DNA of 26,196 nucleotides from JAZTZP01 sp045637525 (GTDB lineage: Bacteria > Bacillota > Clostridia > UBA1381), in assembly GCA_045637525.1 (NCBI GenBank), contig JAZTZP010000032.1, positions 1-26,196 of the forward strand. Direction: 5' to 3'. Numbering within the stretch: position 1 is the stretch's first letter; each line of letters starts with the position of its first letter. Below the pieces are notes generated by a model. The model was not told the origin of the DNA. It did not search any database and saw nothing but the letters and a program-made list of their open reading frames with translations. Position numbers and translations under genes: made by a program. Of this stretch, positions 9,149 to 15,889 are shown in pieces.

Positions 9149-9313
9149 ATGAAAAAATATATTAAACCAGAAATGAATATAGAATTATTTGAAATTGAAG
9201 ATATAATAACAACAAGCGCCGTAGGCGAAATCTCGGGTAGACACCTTGAAACAATGGTTAACGGAAAAGAAGGAACTGATTACGGTTCTCAGCCGGTATC
9301 TGTTTTTGAATAA
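9149..9313 (+). CDS. 54-aa peptide with N-terminal KKYxxPE...EDIITTS motif
   Basis: The start is placed at 9149, 8 nt after GAGTGAGG; an earlier ATG at 9131 overlaps the preceding gene and has no site. The peptide begins MKKYIKPEMNIELFEIED and continues to IITTS, then has a polar, glycine-containing tail with no hydrophobic segment. It lacks a signal peptide. I recall similar short proteins with a YxxPE start and an (E/D)(D)(V/I)ITTS segment in gut Firmicutes, without known function. The YxxP element also resembles leader motifs bound by RRE domains in lasso-peptide systems, but no maturation enzyme is nearby. Its position between the large surface protein and a secreted copper-amine-oxidase-N protein suggests a shared role with those genes. 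Confidence 0.75.
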   Translation: MKKYIKPEMNIELFEIEDIITTSAVGEISGRHLETMVNGKEGTDYGSQPVSVFE

Positions 9314-9328
9314 TCAGGAGAAATGTTC

Positions 9329-9781
9329 ATGAAAAAATATATACTGTCTTTAGTATTGTTCCTGACTTTATTGTCAGCCAATGTATATGCAGAAAAGGAA
9401 GAAATTACGGTCAGAGTGAACAATCTTGTTATTGAATCACCTGTTCCTGCACAACTTGTAAATGACAGAACCATGATACCGATGCGCTCAATCTTTGAGC
9501 ACATCGGTGCAAAGGTAACATGGATGGAATCGGAAAAAATCATATTTGCAACAAAGGGTAGTTACTTTATTACCATGCAAATAGATAACACCACTATGTC
9601 AGTTCAGCAAATTGAAAATGATGAGATTATTAAAATAGAACTTGACTCGCCACCGTTTATTGAGAATGGTTCAACACTTGTTCCTGTTCGTGCGGTGGCA
9701 GAAAGTCTTGGTTATAGTGTAGAATGGAATCCTCAGATTTATACTGTGGATATAAGTACAATTTCAAAAGAGGGAGAGTGA
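9329..9781 (+). CDS. Secreted copper-amine-oxidase-N domain protein
   Basis: The 150-aa product (ATG at 9329, 8 nt after AGGAG; the ATG at 9323 is too close to it) has a signal peptide ending near VYA|EKE. The mature part is essentially one Cu_amine_oxidN1 domain. It has the signature NDRTMIPMRSIFEHIGAKV and a second half-repeat, NGSTLVPVRAVAESLGYSV, ending with EWNPQIYTVDIS. Despite the Pfam name, these domains in Firmicutes are not oxidases and often serve as wall- or surface-associated modules. The same domain type forms the C-terminus of the GH26-like protein at 23834-25819. The next gene starts 5 nt after the stop, so coupling is likely. Confidence 0.88.
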   Translation: MKKYILSLVLFLTLLSANVYAEKEEITVRVNNLVIESPVPAQLVNDRTMIPMRSIFEHIGAKVTWMESEKIIFATKGSYFITMQIDNTTMSVQQIENDEIIKIELDSPPFIENGSTLVPVRAVAESLGYSVEWNPQIYTVDISTISKEGE

Positions 9782-9786
9782 AACTT

Positions 9787-10254
9787 ATGAATCCTCCTGT
9801 TTTCAAAAAGAGGCTTGTTGTATACAGACGAGTTGCAGAACTTTTACTGACATGCATTGTTTTTTCTTTTCTGATTACAATTTTAAATGTAACAGGATTG
9901 ATGGTTAAACGTAACATTGTCGTTTTTATGATATTGGCTTTTGAGGTGGCATTTACAATTTTAAATTTTAAAAATTTAAGAAAATGCTATTTTGATATAC
10001 GCAATAAAAAACTCTTTTTTATGCTGAATTTTTTATCGCATGCTATCTTTGCCGGTGTTAATTTTATATTTTTACTGTTTGCAAAAAACGAAGTTTACAC
10101 ATGGTTGTTTTCGATTACAAAAGGATTAAAGTATATTGATGTGGAACTCATCTATTCTGTTTTGCTTTTCCATTTTATTCAGCTGATTTGTATTATTGTA
10201 TCAACCATTGGTATGGAATGGATTTTTGATGAAAATGACGAAGATGAGTGGTAA
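9787..10254 (+). CDS. Four-helix integral membrane protein, unknown function
   Basis: The start at 9787 is preferred because GGGAGAG lies just upstream and it begins immediately after the previous stop; the longer frame from 9724 would overlap that gene by 58 nt. The 155-aa product has four likely membrane helices (about 18-38, 44-60, 79-99 and 122-144) and ends with an acidic tail, DENDEDEW. No recognised family or catalytic motif is visible. As the last gene of the surface-protein unit it could be a membrane partner for export or anchoring of the secreted products, but that is only context. Weak hairpins follow the stop. Confidence 0.75.
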   Translation: MNPPVFKKRLVVYRRVAELLLTCIVFSFLITILNVTGLMVKRNIVVFMILAFEVAFTILNFKNLRKCYFDIRNKKLFFMLNFLSHAIFAGVNFIFLLFAKNEVYTWLFSITKGLKYIDVELIYSVLLFHFIQLICIIVSTIGMEWIFDENDEDEW

Positions 10255-10315
10255 AGCAAATTTTATTTTGCTTATTTGATAACATAGGAAATTGCGCGCA
10301 AACGTGCGCAATTTT
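10254..10315 (+). terminator. Two consecutive hairpins after the surface-protein unit
   Basis: AAGCAAA (10254-10260) pairs with TTTGCTT (10267-10273). Then AAATTGCGC (10289-10297) pairs with GCGCAATTT (10306-10314) across an 8-nt loop, followed by only a short T run. The second hairpin is also the first arm of the 112-bp repeat described next, so its terminator role is plausible but not certain. Confidence 0.5.
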
Positions 10316-10500
10316 GCTTGTTCAAAAAAAGATTTCCTTTTTGCCCCCAAGATTGGGGGTTAGGGGGTTGAAGATTTTTAAATCTTTTTTATCTTTTAGG
10401 AAATTGCGTATTTTGCAATTTTCTAAATTACAAAAAAGTTTCTTCTGCCCCCATGATTGGGGGTGCAGGGGGTTGAAGTTTTTAATCAAAAACTTTTTTA
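10285..10500. repeat. Two tandem ~110-bp units, each with three hairpins
   Basis: Unit 1 starts at 10285 and unit 2 at 10397 with the same TAGGAAATTGCG, a period of 112 bp. Each contains, in order, an AAATTGC/GCAATTT hairpin, a CCCCCA/TGGGGG hairpin (10344-10359 and 10448-10463), a conserved AGGGGGTTGAAG, and a final A/T hairpin followed by Ts (10371-10386 and 10476-10495). The hairpin arms differ between units but stay paired. Open reading frames across it look spurious (low-complexity, no ribosome site). It may be a REP/MITE-like element or a structured RNA. Confidence 0.75.
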
Positions 10501-10625
10501 TAATTCGATTCTTTATCTGATTTCAGGATAGGTATTGGGATTATGTAAATCCTGTATACTGTAGGGGTGAGATCCCGATTTTCATTAACTCAATAAAGCA
10601 GATGTTTGTCTGCTTTTTAAGGAGG
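10501..10625 (+). promoter_or_regulatory. Leader with attenuator-like hairpin before the STAS gene
   Basis: AAAGCAGA (10595-10602) pairs with TCTGCTTT (10609-10616) and runs into five Ts (10614-10618), the shape of an intrinsic terminator. The ribosome site AAGGAGG (10619-10625) follows at once. A candidate -10, TATACT, is at 10555-10560, but its nearest -35-like hexamer (TTGGGA, 10535-10540) is only 14 bp away, so the promoter call is weak. CAGGA/TCCTG and GGG/CCC pairings lie upstream. No known riboswitch class was recognised. Confidence 0.5.
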
Positions 10626-10632
10626 ATTTTCT

Positions 10633-10926
10633 ATGACGGTTAATATAGAAAGAAATTATGAATTGGTAATATTGGAAATTTCAGGAAGATTAGATACAGC
10701 AACGGCACCGAATTTAGAAAAAACAATAAATGAATTTTCTGAAGATACAAAAGAGATTGTTTTTGATATGTCCGGAGTTGAATACATATCATCTGCAGGA
10801 ATCAGAGTTCTGCTTGGAGCATACAAGAAAATGAATTTAATTCAAGGAACAATGCGAATTGAAAAGGCTAATGAAATGGTTCGTGATGTTTTTGAAATGA
10901 CCGGTCTTTCGCAGATGCTTGATTAG
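10633..10926 (+). CDS. STAS-domain anti-anti-sigma factor (SpoIIAA/RsbV-like)
   Basis: The 97-aa protein is a complete single STAS domain: SGRLDTATAPNLE at about 17-29, a beta strand IVFDMSG, and the switch-loop motif YISSAGIRVLLGAYKK. S54 aligns with the serine phosphorylated in SpoIIAA (S58) and RsbV (S56). In partner switching the unphosphorylated form binds an anti-sigma kinase and frees the sigma factor; phosphorylation reverses this. The start has AAGGAGG 7 nt upstream. It is clearly paralogous to the STAS protein at 19870-20166 (same SGRLDT.TAP and FDM...EY.SSAG.RV blocks) but lies in a different unit, with no kinase or phosphatase next to it. It may therefore share the SpoIIE-HATPase protein of the downstream operon. 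Confidence 0.93.
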   Translation: MTVNIERNYELVILEISGRLDTATAPNLEKTINEFSEDTKEIVFDMSGVEYISSAGIRVLLGAYKKMNLIQGTMRIEKANEMVRDVFEMTGLSQMLD

Positions 10927-10937
10927 GAGTGATGTAT

Positions 10938-11513
10938 ATGAAAAATCAAATTTTATTTATAAGTGCCTGTACAAGACAGAATTCGCGTACAAACGAACTG
11001 GCACAACACCTGTTAAATTGTCTTGAAGGCGAAATAACTCTGATAGACTTATATAAAACAAATGTACTTCCCATTGATAACAAAGGGCTCGAAAAAAGGG
11101 CTGAAAACGTTAAAAACGGCAATTTTTCCTGCTCGGAATTTAAGTATGCAAAACAGTTTGCAGCTGCGGATATTATTGTTATTGCTGCACCATTTTGGGA
11201 TTTATCCTTTCCCTCTGTGCTTAAAATTTATTTCGAAAATATAGCAGTTTCCGGCATAACTTTTGAGTATTCAGAAAAAGGACGTCCTGTTGGTAAATGT
11301 AACGCTAAAAAGTTGTATTACATAACTACATCAGGCGGATATATCGGTAATAACAATTTTGGATTTGATTATGTAAAAGCACTTGCAGAAAACTTTTTTT
11401 GCATTAATGATATAAGCTTTTACTCGGCAGAAGGTTTGGATATTTCAGGTGCAGACATCAAATCTATCATGGATGAAGCTAAAGAATGTATTATAAATTC
11501 GTATAAAAATTAA
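10938..11513 (+). CDS. Flavodoxin-fold NAD(P)H-dependent FMN oxidoreductase (azoreductase-like)
   Basis: The 191-aa product (ATG at 10938, 8 nt after AGGAG; upstream GTG and ATG codons are too near the site) has a Flavodoxin_2 fold. The FMN phosphate loop is SACTRQNSRTNEL at about 9-21. The isoalloxazine-side segment is APFWDLSFPSVLKIYFEN at about 84-101, and TTSGG at 130-134 completes the site. This layout fits FMN-dependent NADH-azoreductase/quinone reductase proteins (about 200 aa). It is cytosolic and would carry out two-electron reduction of quinones, azo compounds or other electrophiles; the true substrate is not determined. It begins 11 nt after the STAS stop, so the two are likely cotranscribed, suggesting a stress-response setting. 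Confidence 0.85.
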   Translation: MKNQILFISACTRQNSRTNELAQHLLNCLEGEITLIDLYKTNVLPIDNKGLEKRAENVKNGNFSCSEFKYAKQFAAADIIVIAAPFWDLSFPSVLKIYFENIAVSGITFEYSEKGRPVGKCNAKKLYYITTSGGYIGNNNFGFDYVKALAENFFCINDISFYSAEGLDISGADIKSIMDEAKECIINSYKN

Positions 11514-11533
11514 TTAAACAGAGGTAATAAATA

Positions 11534-12187
11534 ATGATTAAGAACAAAACTGCACAACTGATTTTTCAATCTTTCTTTTGTGCACTCGGACTTATAGGCA
11601 TTGTTGCAAGTTTTGGCATTTTTGATGATGTACTCAACCTGAGATGGGACTTTTATGTTCATTTTACAAATTTAAGTAATTATTTATGTATCGGAATTGT
11701 ATTTGCTGAGCTTGTACAGACAGCAAAAAAAAGGGCGGACAGCTATGTAAGCACAGCTCCGTTTTTGAAATTCATCGGTGTTCTTGCTATTTTGCTTACA
11801 TTCCTTGTGTTCAACTTCCTGCTTGCAGGTAAGCCTGACAGAGACCCACAAGACAACTGGCGTGTGAGAAGTATTTGCTTTCATGTCATACTTCCCATTA
11901 TGTATGTTCTTGACTGGCTCTTGTTCTACGAACACAAAAAGGTCAGATGGTTCTACCCCTTGGCATCGGTTATTTTCCCCGTATTATATGTGGCTTTTGT
12001 TTATATTCGTGCTGCAATATTGAACTTCAATCCCGAAGTGCCTTATCTTTATCCCTATTTTTTCCTCAATATTGACAATCTCGGGGTTGCAGGCGTTGCA
12101 AAATGGGTTGTGATACTGTTTGCCGGCTTTATTGCATTGGGCTACATATTCTGCGGAATTGATAAAATTATAAAATCAAAAAAATAA
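11534..12187 (+). CDS. Pr6Pr-family membrane protein
   Basis: The 217-aa polytopic protein has about six membrane helices. It carries landmarks I associate with the Pr6Pr family: FYVHFTNLSNYL near residue 40, a central RVRSICFHVILPIMYVLDWLL near 110-130, and PYLYPYFFLNIDNLG near 170-183. The biochemical function of the family is not known to me. A GAGG site at 11521-11524 lies 9 nt before the ATG. It is the third gene of the unit headed by the STAS gene, 20 nt after the reductase stop. An A/T-only hairpin spans its stop codon. Confidence 0.8.
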   Translation: MIKNKTAQLIFQSFFCALGLIGIVASFGIFDDVLNLRWDFYVHFTNLSNYLCIGIVFAELVQTAKKRADSYVSTAPFLKFIGVLAILLTFLVFNFLLAGKPDRDPQDNWRVRSICFHVILPIMYVLDWLLFYEHKKVRWFYPLASVIFPVLYVAFVYIRAAILNFNPEVPYLYPYFFLNIDNLGVAGVAKWVVILFAGFIALGYIFCGIDKIIKSKK

Positions 12188-12198
12188 TTTTTTGATTT
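12173..12198. terminator. AT-only hairpin spanning the Pr6Pr stop codon
   Basis: AAATCAAAAAA (12173-12183) pairs perfectly with TTTTTTGATTT (12188-12198) around an ATAA loop that contains the stop codon. There is no GC in the stem apart from one pair, so it would be a weak, possibly bidirectional terminator. Read-through into the GGDEF operon is possible. Confidence 0.4.
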
Positions 12199-12228
12199 GT
12201 ACAAATTACGGAAAAAAGGATTTTCGTG

Positions 12229-12265
12229 ATTTGTCATAGGTTTGTCATAGCGGATTTTATATAAT
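12229..12265 (+). promoter_or_regulatory. Second tandem TTGTCAT box with TATAAT -10, promoter of the signalling operon
   Basis: The 20-mer ATTTGTCATAGGTTTGTCAT (12229-12248) is identical to 5135-5154. TTGTCAT copies at 12231-12237 and 12242-12248 are 11 bp apart. A perfect TATAAT at 12260-12265 follows an 11-bp gap, the same distance as at the first site. TTGTCA as a -35 would give spacers of 12 or 23 bp, neither normal for sigma-A, so activator binding is the better reading. The start codon is 21 nt after the -10. Confidence 0.65.
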
Positions 12266-12286
12266 AGCCGGAAAGGATGTTACAGA

Positions 12287-13858
12287 ATGAAAATACAATC
12301 AATGCAATTTAAGTTTTTAATAACAATTATATCTGCTATGCTGGCTATTACGGTATTTATAGGCGGATTAAGTATATATGAGGTGGATCAGTTCGTTCAA
12401 CTTCAAACGGAAGATTTTATAAATGTTACCTGTGAAAAAGATGCTTCTCAAATCAATGACATTTTCGGTGATATGGAAAAGTCAGTACATATTATGGAAA
12501 GCTATGTGCTTGGTTTGATAAACAATAAAACAGATATTGGGAATGCAGAAAGACAGACTGACATTTTACAGCGTTCTGACGAAATGTTTGTTGATGTAGC
12601 AAATAATACTGATGATGTAGTGGCGTATTACTTCAGATTTACTCCTGAACTTTCGCACAACACATTCGGGTTGTTTTACAGTAAGGTGAAAGGAAAAGAA
12701 GGATTTATTCGATTTGAGCCTACTGATATATCGCTTTATGATAAATCCGACACCGAGCACGTGGGCTGGTACTGGCAGCCTTTTGAAGCAGGAAAGCCCG
12801 TCTGGATGTTGCCATACTACAACCAAAACAACGATATAATGATGATTTCATATGTTGTGCCCATGTACTATGACAATGAATTTATAGGTATTGTTGGTAT
12901 GGACTTTGACTATAGCGTTCTGACCGATAAGGTTCATAATATAAAAATTTATGAAAACGGATTTGCTCATTTGGAGTTTGAAGACGCAAATGTGTATAAT
13001 ACAGCTCACGCCGAAGACGCAAAGCTTCATGAAAATCCCGAAGAATACCTGAGAGTATCAAAGGAACTTAAAAACGGAATGACACTTGTTCTGTCTGCAA
13101 GCTATGATGATATAAGACAGATACGATATGATATTGCTCTTAAGATACTCTTTGTTGTACTTTTACTTGCGGCACTTTTTTCTCTGATAGTCATTTTTAT
13201 CGTAAGAAGAATAGTATATCCTTTAAAAACATTAACTGATGCATCCGTAAAACTTTCAAACGGAGATTATGATGTTGAAATAGTACACAGTAACACATAT
13301 GAAATAAGGCTCTTAAGTACTGCATTTGAGAATATGGCACTTCATCTTAAAGAACATGAAAAACTGCAGCATCTTTTAGCATATCGTGATTCACTTACAG
13401 GCCTTAGAAACACCAATTCCTATTGGGCGTGGATAACTGATTTTGATAAAGAAATTGAAACCAAAGAAATAGTTTTTGGCGTTATGGTTCTTGATATTAA
13501 CTATCTTAAAGAAACGAATGACAGATATGGTCACGATGTGGGCAACAAGCTTATTGTAAGCGCTGCACATATTATATCATCTATATTTAAAAGAAGTCCT
13601 GTTTTTAGAATCGGCGGAGATGAATTTTTAGTTATTCTGCAAAACAGAGACCTTGAGGATTTAGAAGAACTTATTAAAAAATTTGACGAAGAGTGCCTGA
13701 ATGAAACAGTTGCCACAGATAAAGAAAATATTCCCGTAAGCATTGCAAAAGGCTTTGCAAGATACGATTCGGGGAAGGATTTAAACTTTATAGATGTATT
13801 CAACAGAGCTGACGATGCTATGTATGAGAACAAACGGGAAATGAAGGGGTTGAAATAA
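12287..13858 (+). CDS. Membrane diguanylate cyclase: Cache sensor, HAMP, GGDEF
   Basis: The 523-aa protein has two membrane helices (about 10-31 and 284-306) flanking an extracytoplasmic dCache-like domain (about 35-280). A HAMP domain (about 307-360) follows, then a GGDEF domain (about 362-523). The active-site loop is RIGGDEF (441-447). D403 in VLDINYLK is the first metal ligand; N411, D412 and K516 are retained. The usual GHxxGD is GHDVGN (N420). There is no RxxD inhibitory site; positions 434 and 437 are F and S, so product feedback at an I-site is not expected. It should convert two GTP to c-di-GMP in response to an external ligand. It is first in the nine-gene run and preceded by the tandem TTGTCAT promoter. 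No PilZ or EAL protein is in the window. Confidence 0.92.
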   Translation: MKIQSMQFKFLITIISAMLAITVFIGGLSIYEVDQFVQLQTEDFINVTCEKDASQINDIFGDMEKSVHIMESYVLGLINNKTDIGNAERQTDILQRSDEMFVDVANNTDDVVAYYFRFTPELSHNTFGLFYSKVKGKEGFIRFEPTDISLYDKSDTEHVGWYWQPFEAGKPVWMLPYYNQNNDIMMISYVVPMYYDNEFIGIVGMDFDYSVLTDKVHNIKIYENGFAHLEFEDANVYNTAHAEDAKLHENPEEYLRVSKELKNGMTLVLSASYDDIRQIRYDIALKILFVVLLLAALFSLIVIFIVRRIVYPLKTLTDASVKLSNGDYDVEIVHSNTYEIRLLSTAFENMALHLKEHEKLQHLLAYRDSLTGLRNTNSYWAWITDFDKEIETKEIVFGVMVLDINYLKETNDRYGHDVGNKLIVSAAHIISSIFKRSPVFRIGGDEFLVILQNRDLEDLEELIKKFDEECLNETVATDKENIPVSIAKGFARYDSGKDLNFIDVFNRADDAMYENKREMKGLK

Positions 13859-13861
13859 AGC

Positions 13862-14818
13862 GTGGGAAGTAAAAAAAGAAAATTTGCTGATGATGGCTGG
13901 GCGCTTTGGATAGACGGTGATGACAGAAGCACAATCTACTTAAATGAGTGGATAAACCCAAAAGGCAGAAGTTATGTCGATATAAGTGTGCGTGTGTATG
14001 GGGCAAAAGAAACAAGAGCAGTGAACTTATTTGTTCCCTTTGAAATCGAAAGAAACGAAATCACCGATTTGTCATATATGCTGTCGGACAGTTCTGCCCT
14101 CAGAGTGCTATTCAATACCAATGGCAAGGTTGATTCTGAAAAAACAAAATACACATCAGAACTGCGATATGACAACAGAACTGTAAGCCTTATAAATCTT
14201 ACAAATGAATTTAAAGAAGTAAAAAAAGTTTCATATGGAACGATTATTACTGTGGATTTTGAATTTATCAAAGATTGCATAACATCCGATGAAGCGTATC
14301 TGATATTTCGAATACCGCATAAAACATTAGATAAGGTTTTTGCTCCGGCAATAGATGTCGGCAGTATGTTTGACAAAATAAATTCATTGATTCAAAGCCC
14401 TATAATTTCTGAAAAATACGGATATTCAATAAGAATCAATGAAGCACGACTTCTGCCTCCCGAAATTAATGAGATAGAAGACCTGCAAGAGCAACGGATA
14501 AGAAAGGTTCTGGTTACGATTTCTCTCGGTGATGAATATGAAATGAACGACTCTACCTGTTACCGTATAAGACGGCTTGAAGCAGAGCTGAACCGCAATT
14601 ATGCACCCGAGGGTTATGATTGCTCTGAGGCAATTACATATCAGTGGGTAGAAGAACGTGATTCCAATATGAAGGCACACTACAATTTCTACTTTACTAT
14701 GGAGTATAACAAAATCAGTAAATCAAGCATATTTTTCTATATTGTTATTGTTCTTTTTATAGGTGTGACAGATGGTCTTATATATGATTTGTTCAAGCTG
14801 ATGTTTGGTCTATTCTAA
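13862..14818 (+). CDS. Unknown protein with C-terminal membrane anchor, between cyclase and alarmone genes
   Basis: I do not recognise this 318-aa protein. It starts with GTG 3 nt after the cyclase stop (AAGGGG 12 nt upstream); the next in-frame ATG would remove 70 residues. Residues 1-285 look soluble, mostly alternating beta strands in the first 165 residues (for example SYVDISVRVYGAKETRAVNL), then a mixed region rich in charged residues. One strong membrane helix is at about 290-311, with a short hydrophobic tail after it. There is no signal peptide, so the bulk is probably cytoplasmic and tail-anchored. The gene order cyclase, this gene, alarmone synthetase, alarmone hydrolase suggests it senses or executes a nucleotide signal at the membrane; this is inference only. 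Confidence 0.8.
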   Translation: MGSKKRKFADDGWALWIDGDDRSTIYLNEWINPKGRSYVDISVRVYGAKETRAVNLFVPFEIERNEITDLSYMLSDSSALRVLFNTNGKVDSEKTKYTSELRYDNRTVSLINLTNEFKEVKKVSYGTIITVDFEFIKDCITSDEAYLIFRIPHKTLDKVFAPAIDVGSMFDKINSLIQSPIISEKYGYSIRINEARLLPPEINEIEDLQEQRIRKVLVTISLGDEYEMNDSTCYRIRRLEAELNRNYAPEGYDCSEAITYQWVEERDSNMKAHYNFYFTMEYNKISKSSIFFYIVIVLFIGVTDGLIYDLFKLMFGLF

Positions 14819-14830
14819 GGAGGAGATATT

Positions 14831-15889
14831 TTGAATTTAAAATGCAGACTAATTTTAGAGGATTACAGAAAACAAAGGGATAACTTTATAAAGCTTGGTG
14901 ACACAGTACATACAATACTTTCGGATATAGTGAAGGAACTCGGACTTACAGTTCTTACTGTTGAGCACCGTGTTAAAGAGGAAAAAAGTCTTGCCGGGAA
15001 ACTTGAAAGAAAAGGAGATTCATATAACACACTGGAAGATATCACTGATATTCTCGGTTGCCGTGTTGTTTGTTTCCTTTCAGATGAAATTGACAAAATC
15101 GGGCAAAAGGTAGAACAAAATTTTGTTGTTGACTGGGAGAATTCCTCAGACAAAAGAGCTCTTATCAAAGAAGATGCTTTCGGATATTTATCCCTTCATT
15201 ACATCTGTTCCCTTCCCACAGGTAGCAAGTGGCCTGATGAAATATGCGGAAAGAAGTTTGAAGTTCAGATAAGAACTATTCTTCAGCATGCATGGTCGGC
15301 AATTCATCATGATATAGGATATAAGAGTGATTTTGGCGTTCCGAGAGAGATCAGAAGACAGTTTGCAAGGCTTGCAGGGCTTTTAGAGATTGCAGATGAT
15401 GAGTTTGTGCGTGCCCGTGACAATATGGTGGAATATACGGAAGATATAAGACAACGCATAATAACAGATGATGCAGACGATATAACAATCAATATGATTT
15501 CGCTTAATGAATATGTTCTGCATAATCAGAAAATGCAAAGCATTATTCGTGAAATTGCATATATTGCAGGTGCAGAAATCAGCGAAATTGATCCGGAAAG
15601 CTATATTCCACAGCTTGCTTTTTTAGGCATAACAAAGCTCGGTGATATTGAAGTGATGATAAACGAAAACTATGACCTTGCAATGACACTTGCAAAGAAA
15701 GCTTTGTCTGCGGCAGGTCTTGATATTGTTTCATCAAGCGTTGCACTTCGTTTCTTGTGTCGTGCAGAGCTACTCAACAAAAACTATGATTTTGATAAAA
15801 TCGTAGAATTCTTAAAAATTTCTTTGGGAACAAAGGAAAAAGCTGAAAGACAGGCTAAATACCTGATTATGCAAAAGGAGGAATGCTGA
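14831..15889 (+). CDS. RelA/SpoT-type alarmone synthetase with C-terminal helical extension
   Basis: The 352-aa protein starts with TTG behind AAGGAGGAG, which overlaps the previous stop. The synthetase domain (about 25-170) has R47, K49 and S53 in the HRVKEEKSL ATP-site segment, the metal ligand D73 and R78 in DILGCRVV, Y119 in FGYLSLHY, E144 in EVQIRT, and LQHAWSAIHHDIGYKS. These match the catalytic residues of (p)ppGpp synthetases. The usual KDY..PKxNGY loop is replaced by KEDAFGY, as in divergent small synthetases. No hydrolase, TGS or ACT domain is present. Residues 175-352 are a helical extension I cannot assign. The adjacent hydrolase gene overlaps by 1 nt. It may be a housekeeping-type (p)ppGpp synthetase or a toxSAS-like enzyme with the hydrolase as its neutraliser; sequence alone does not decide. 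Confidence 0.88.
   Translation: MNLKCRLILEDYRKQRDNFIKLGDTVHTILSDIVKELGLTVLTVEHRVKEEKSLAGKLERKGDSYNTLEDITDILGCRVVCFLSDEIDKIGQKVEQNFVVDWENSSDKRALIKEDAFGYLSLHYICSLPTGSKWPDEICGKKFEVQIRTILQHAWSAIHHDIGYKSDFGVPREIRRQFARLAGLLEIADDEFVRARDNMVEYTEDIRQRIITDDADDITINMISLNEYVLHNQKMQSIIREIAYIAGAEISEIDPESYIPQLAFLGITKLGDIEVMINENYDLAMTLAKKALSAAGLDIVSSSVALRFLCRAELLNKNYDFDKIVEFLKISLGTKEKAERQAKYLIMQKEEC

Noticed and set aside
9149..9313. Calling the small peptide a lasso-peptide precursor
   Set aside because: There is no RRE protein, leader peptidase or asparagine-synthetase-like cyclase in the window, and the tail has no clear ring-forming core.
10248..10520. A 90-codon plus-strand open frame over the hairpin repeats
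   Set aside because: It overlaps the membrane-protein gene end, has no ribosome site and simply reads through the tandem repeat units; its product is repetitive and matches no family.
10501..10632. A c-di-GMP, TPP or other known riboswitch in the STAS leader
   Set aside because: None of the conserved core motifs I know for these classes is present.
12173..12198. Treating the AT-only hairpin as a definite operon boundary
   Set aside because: A stem with almost no GC is a weak terminator; it is listed only as a low-confidence feature.
12231..12265. TTGTCA with TATAAT at 12260 as a plain sigma-A promoter
   Set aside because: The spacers are 12 or 23 bp, not 16-18, so an activator-dependent layout is preferred.
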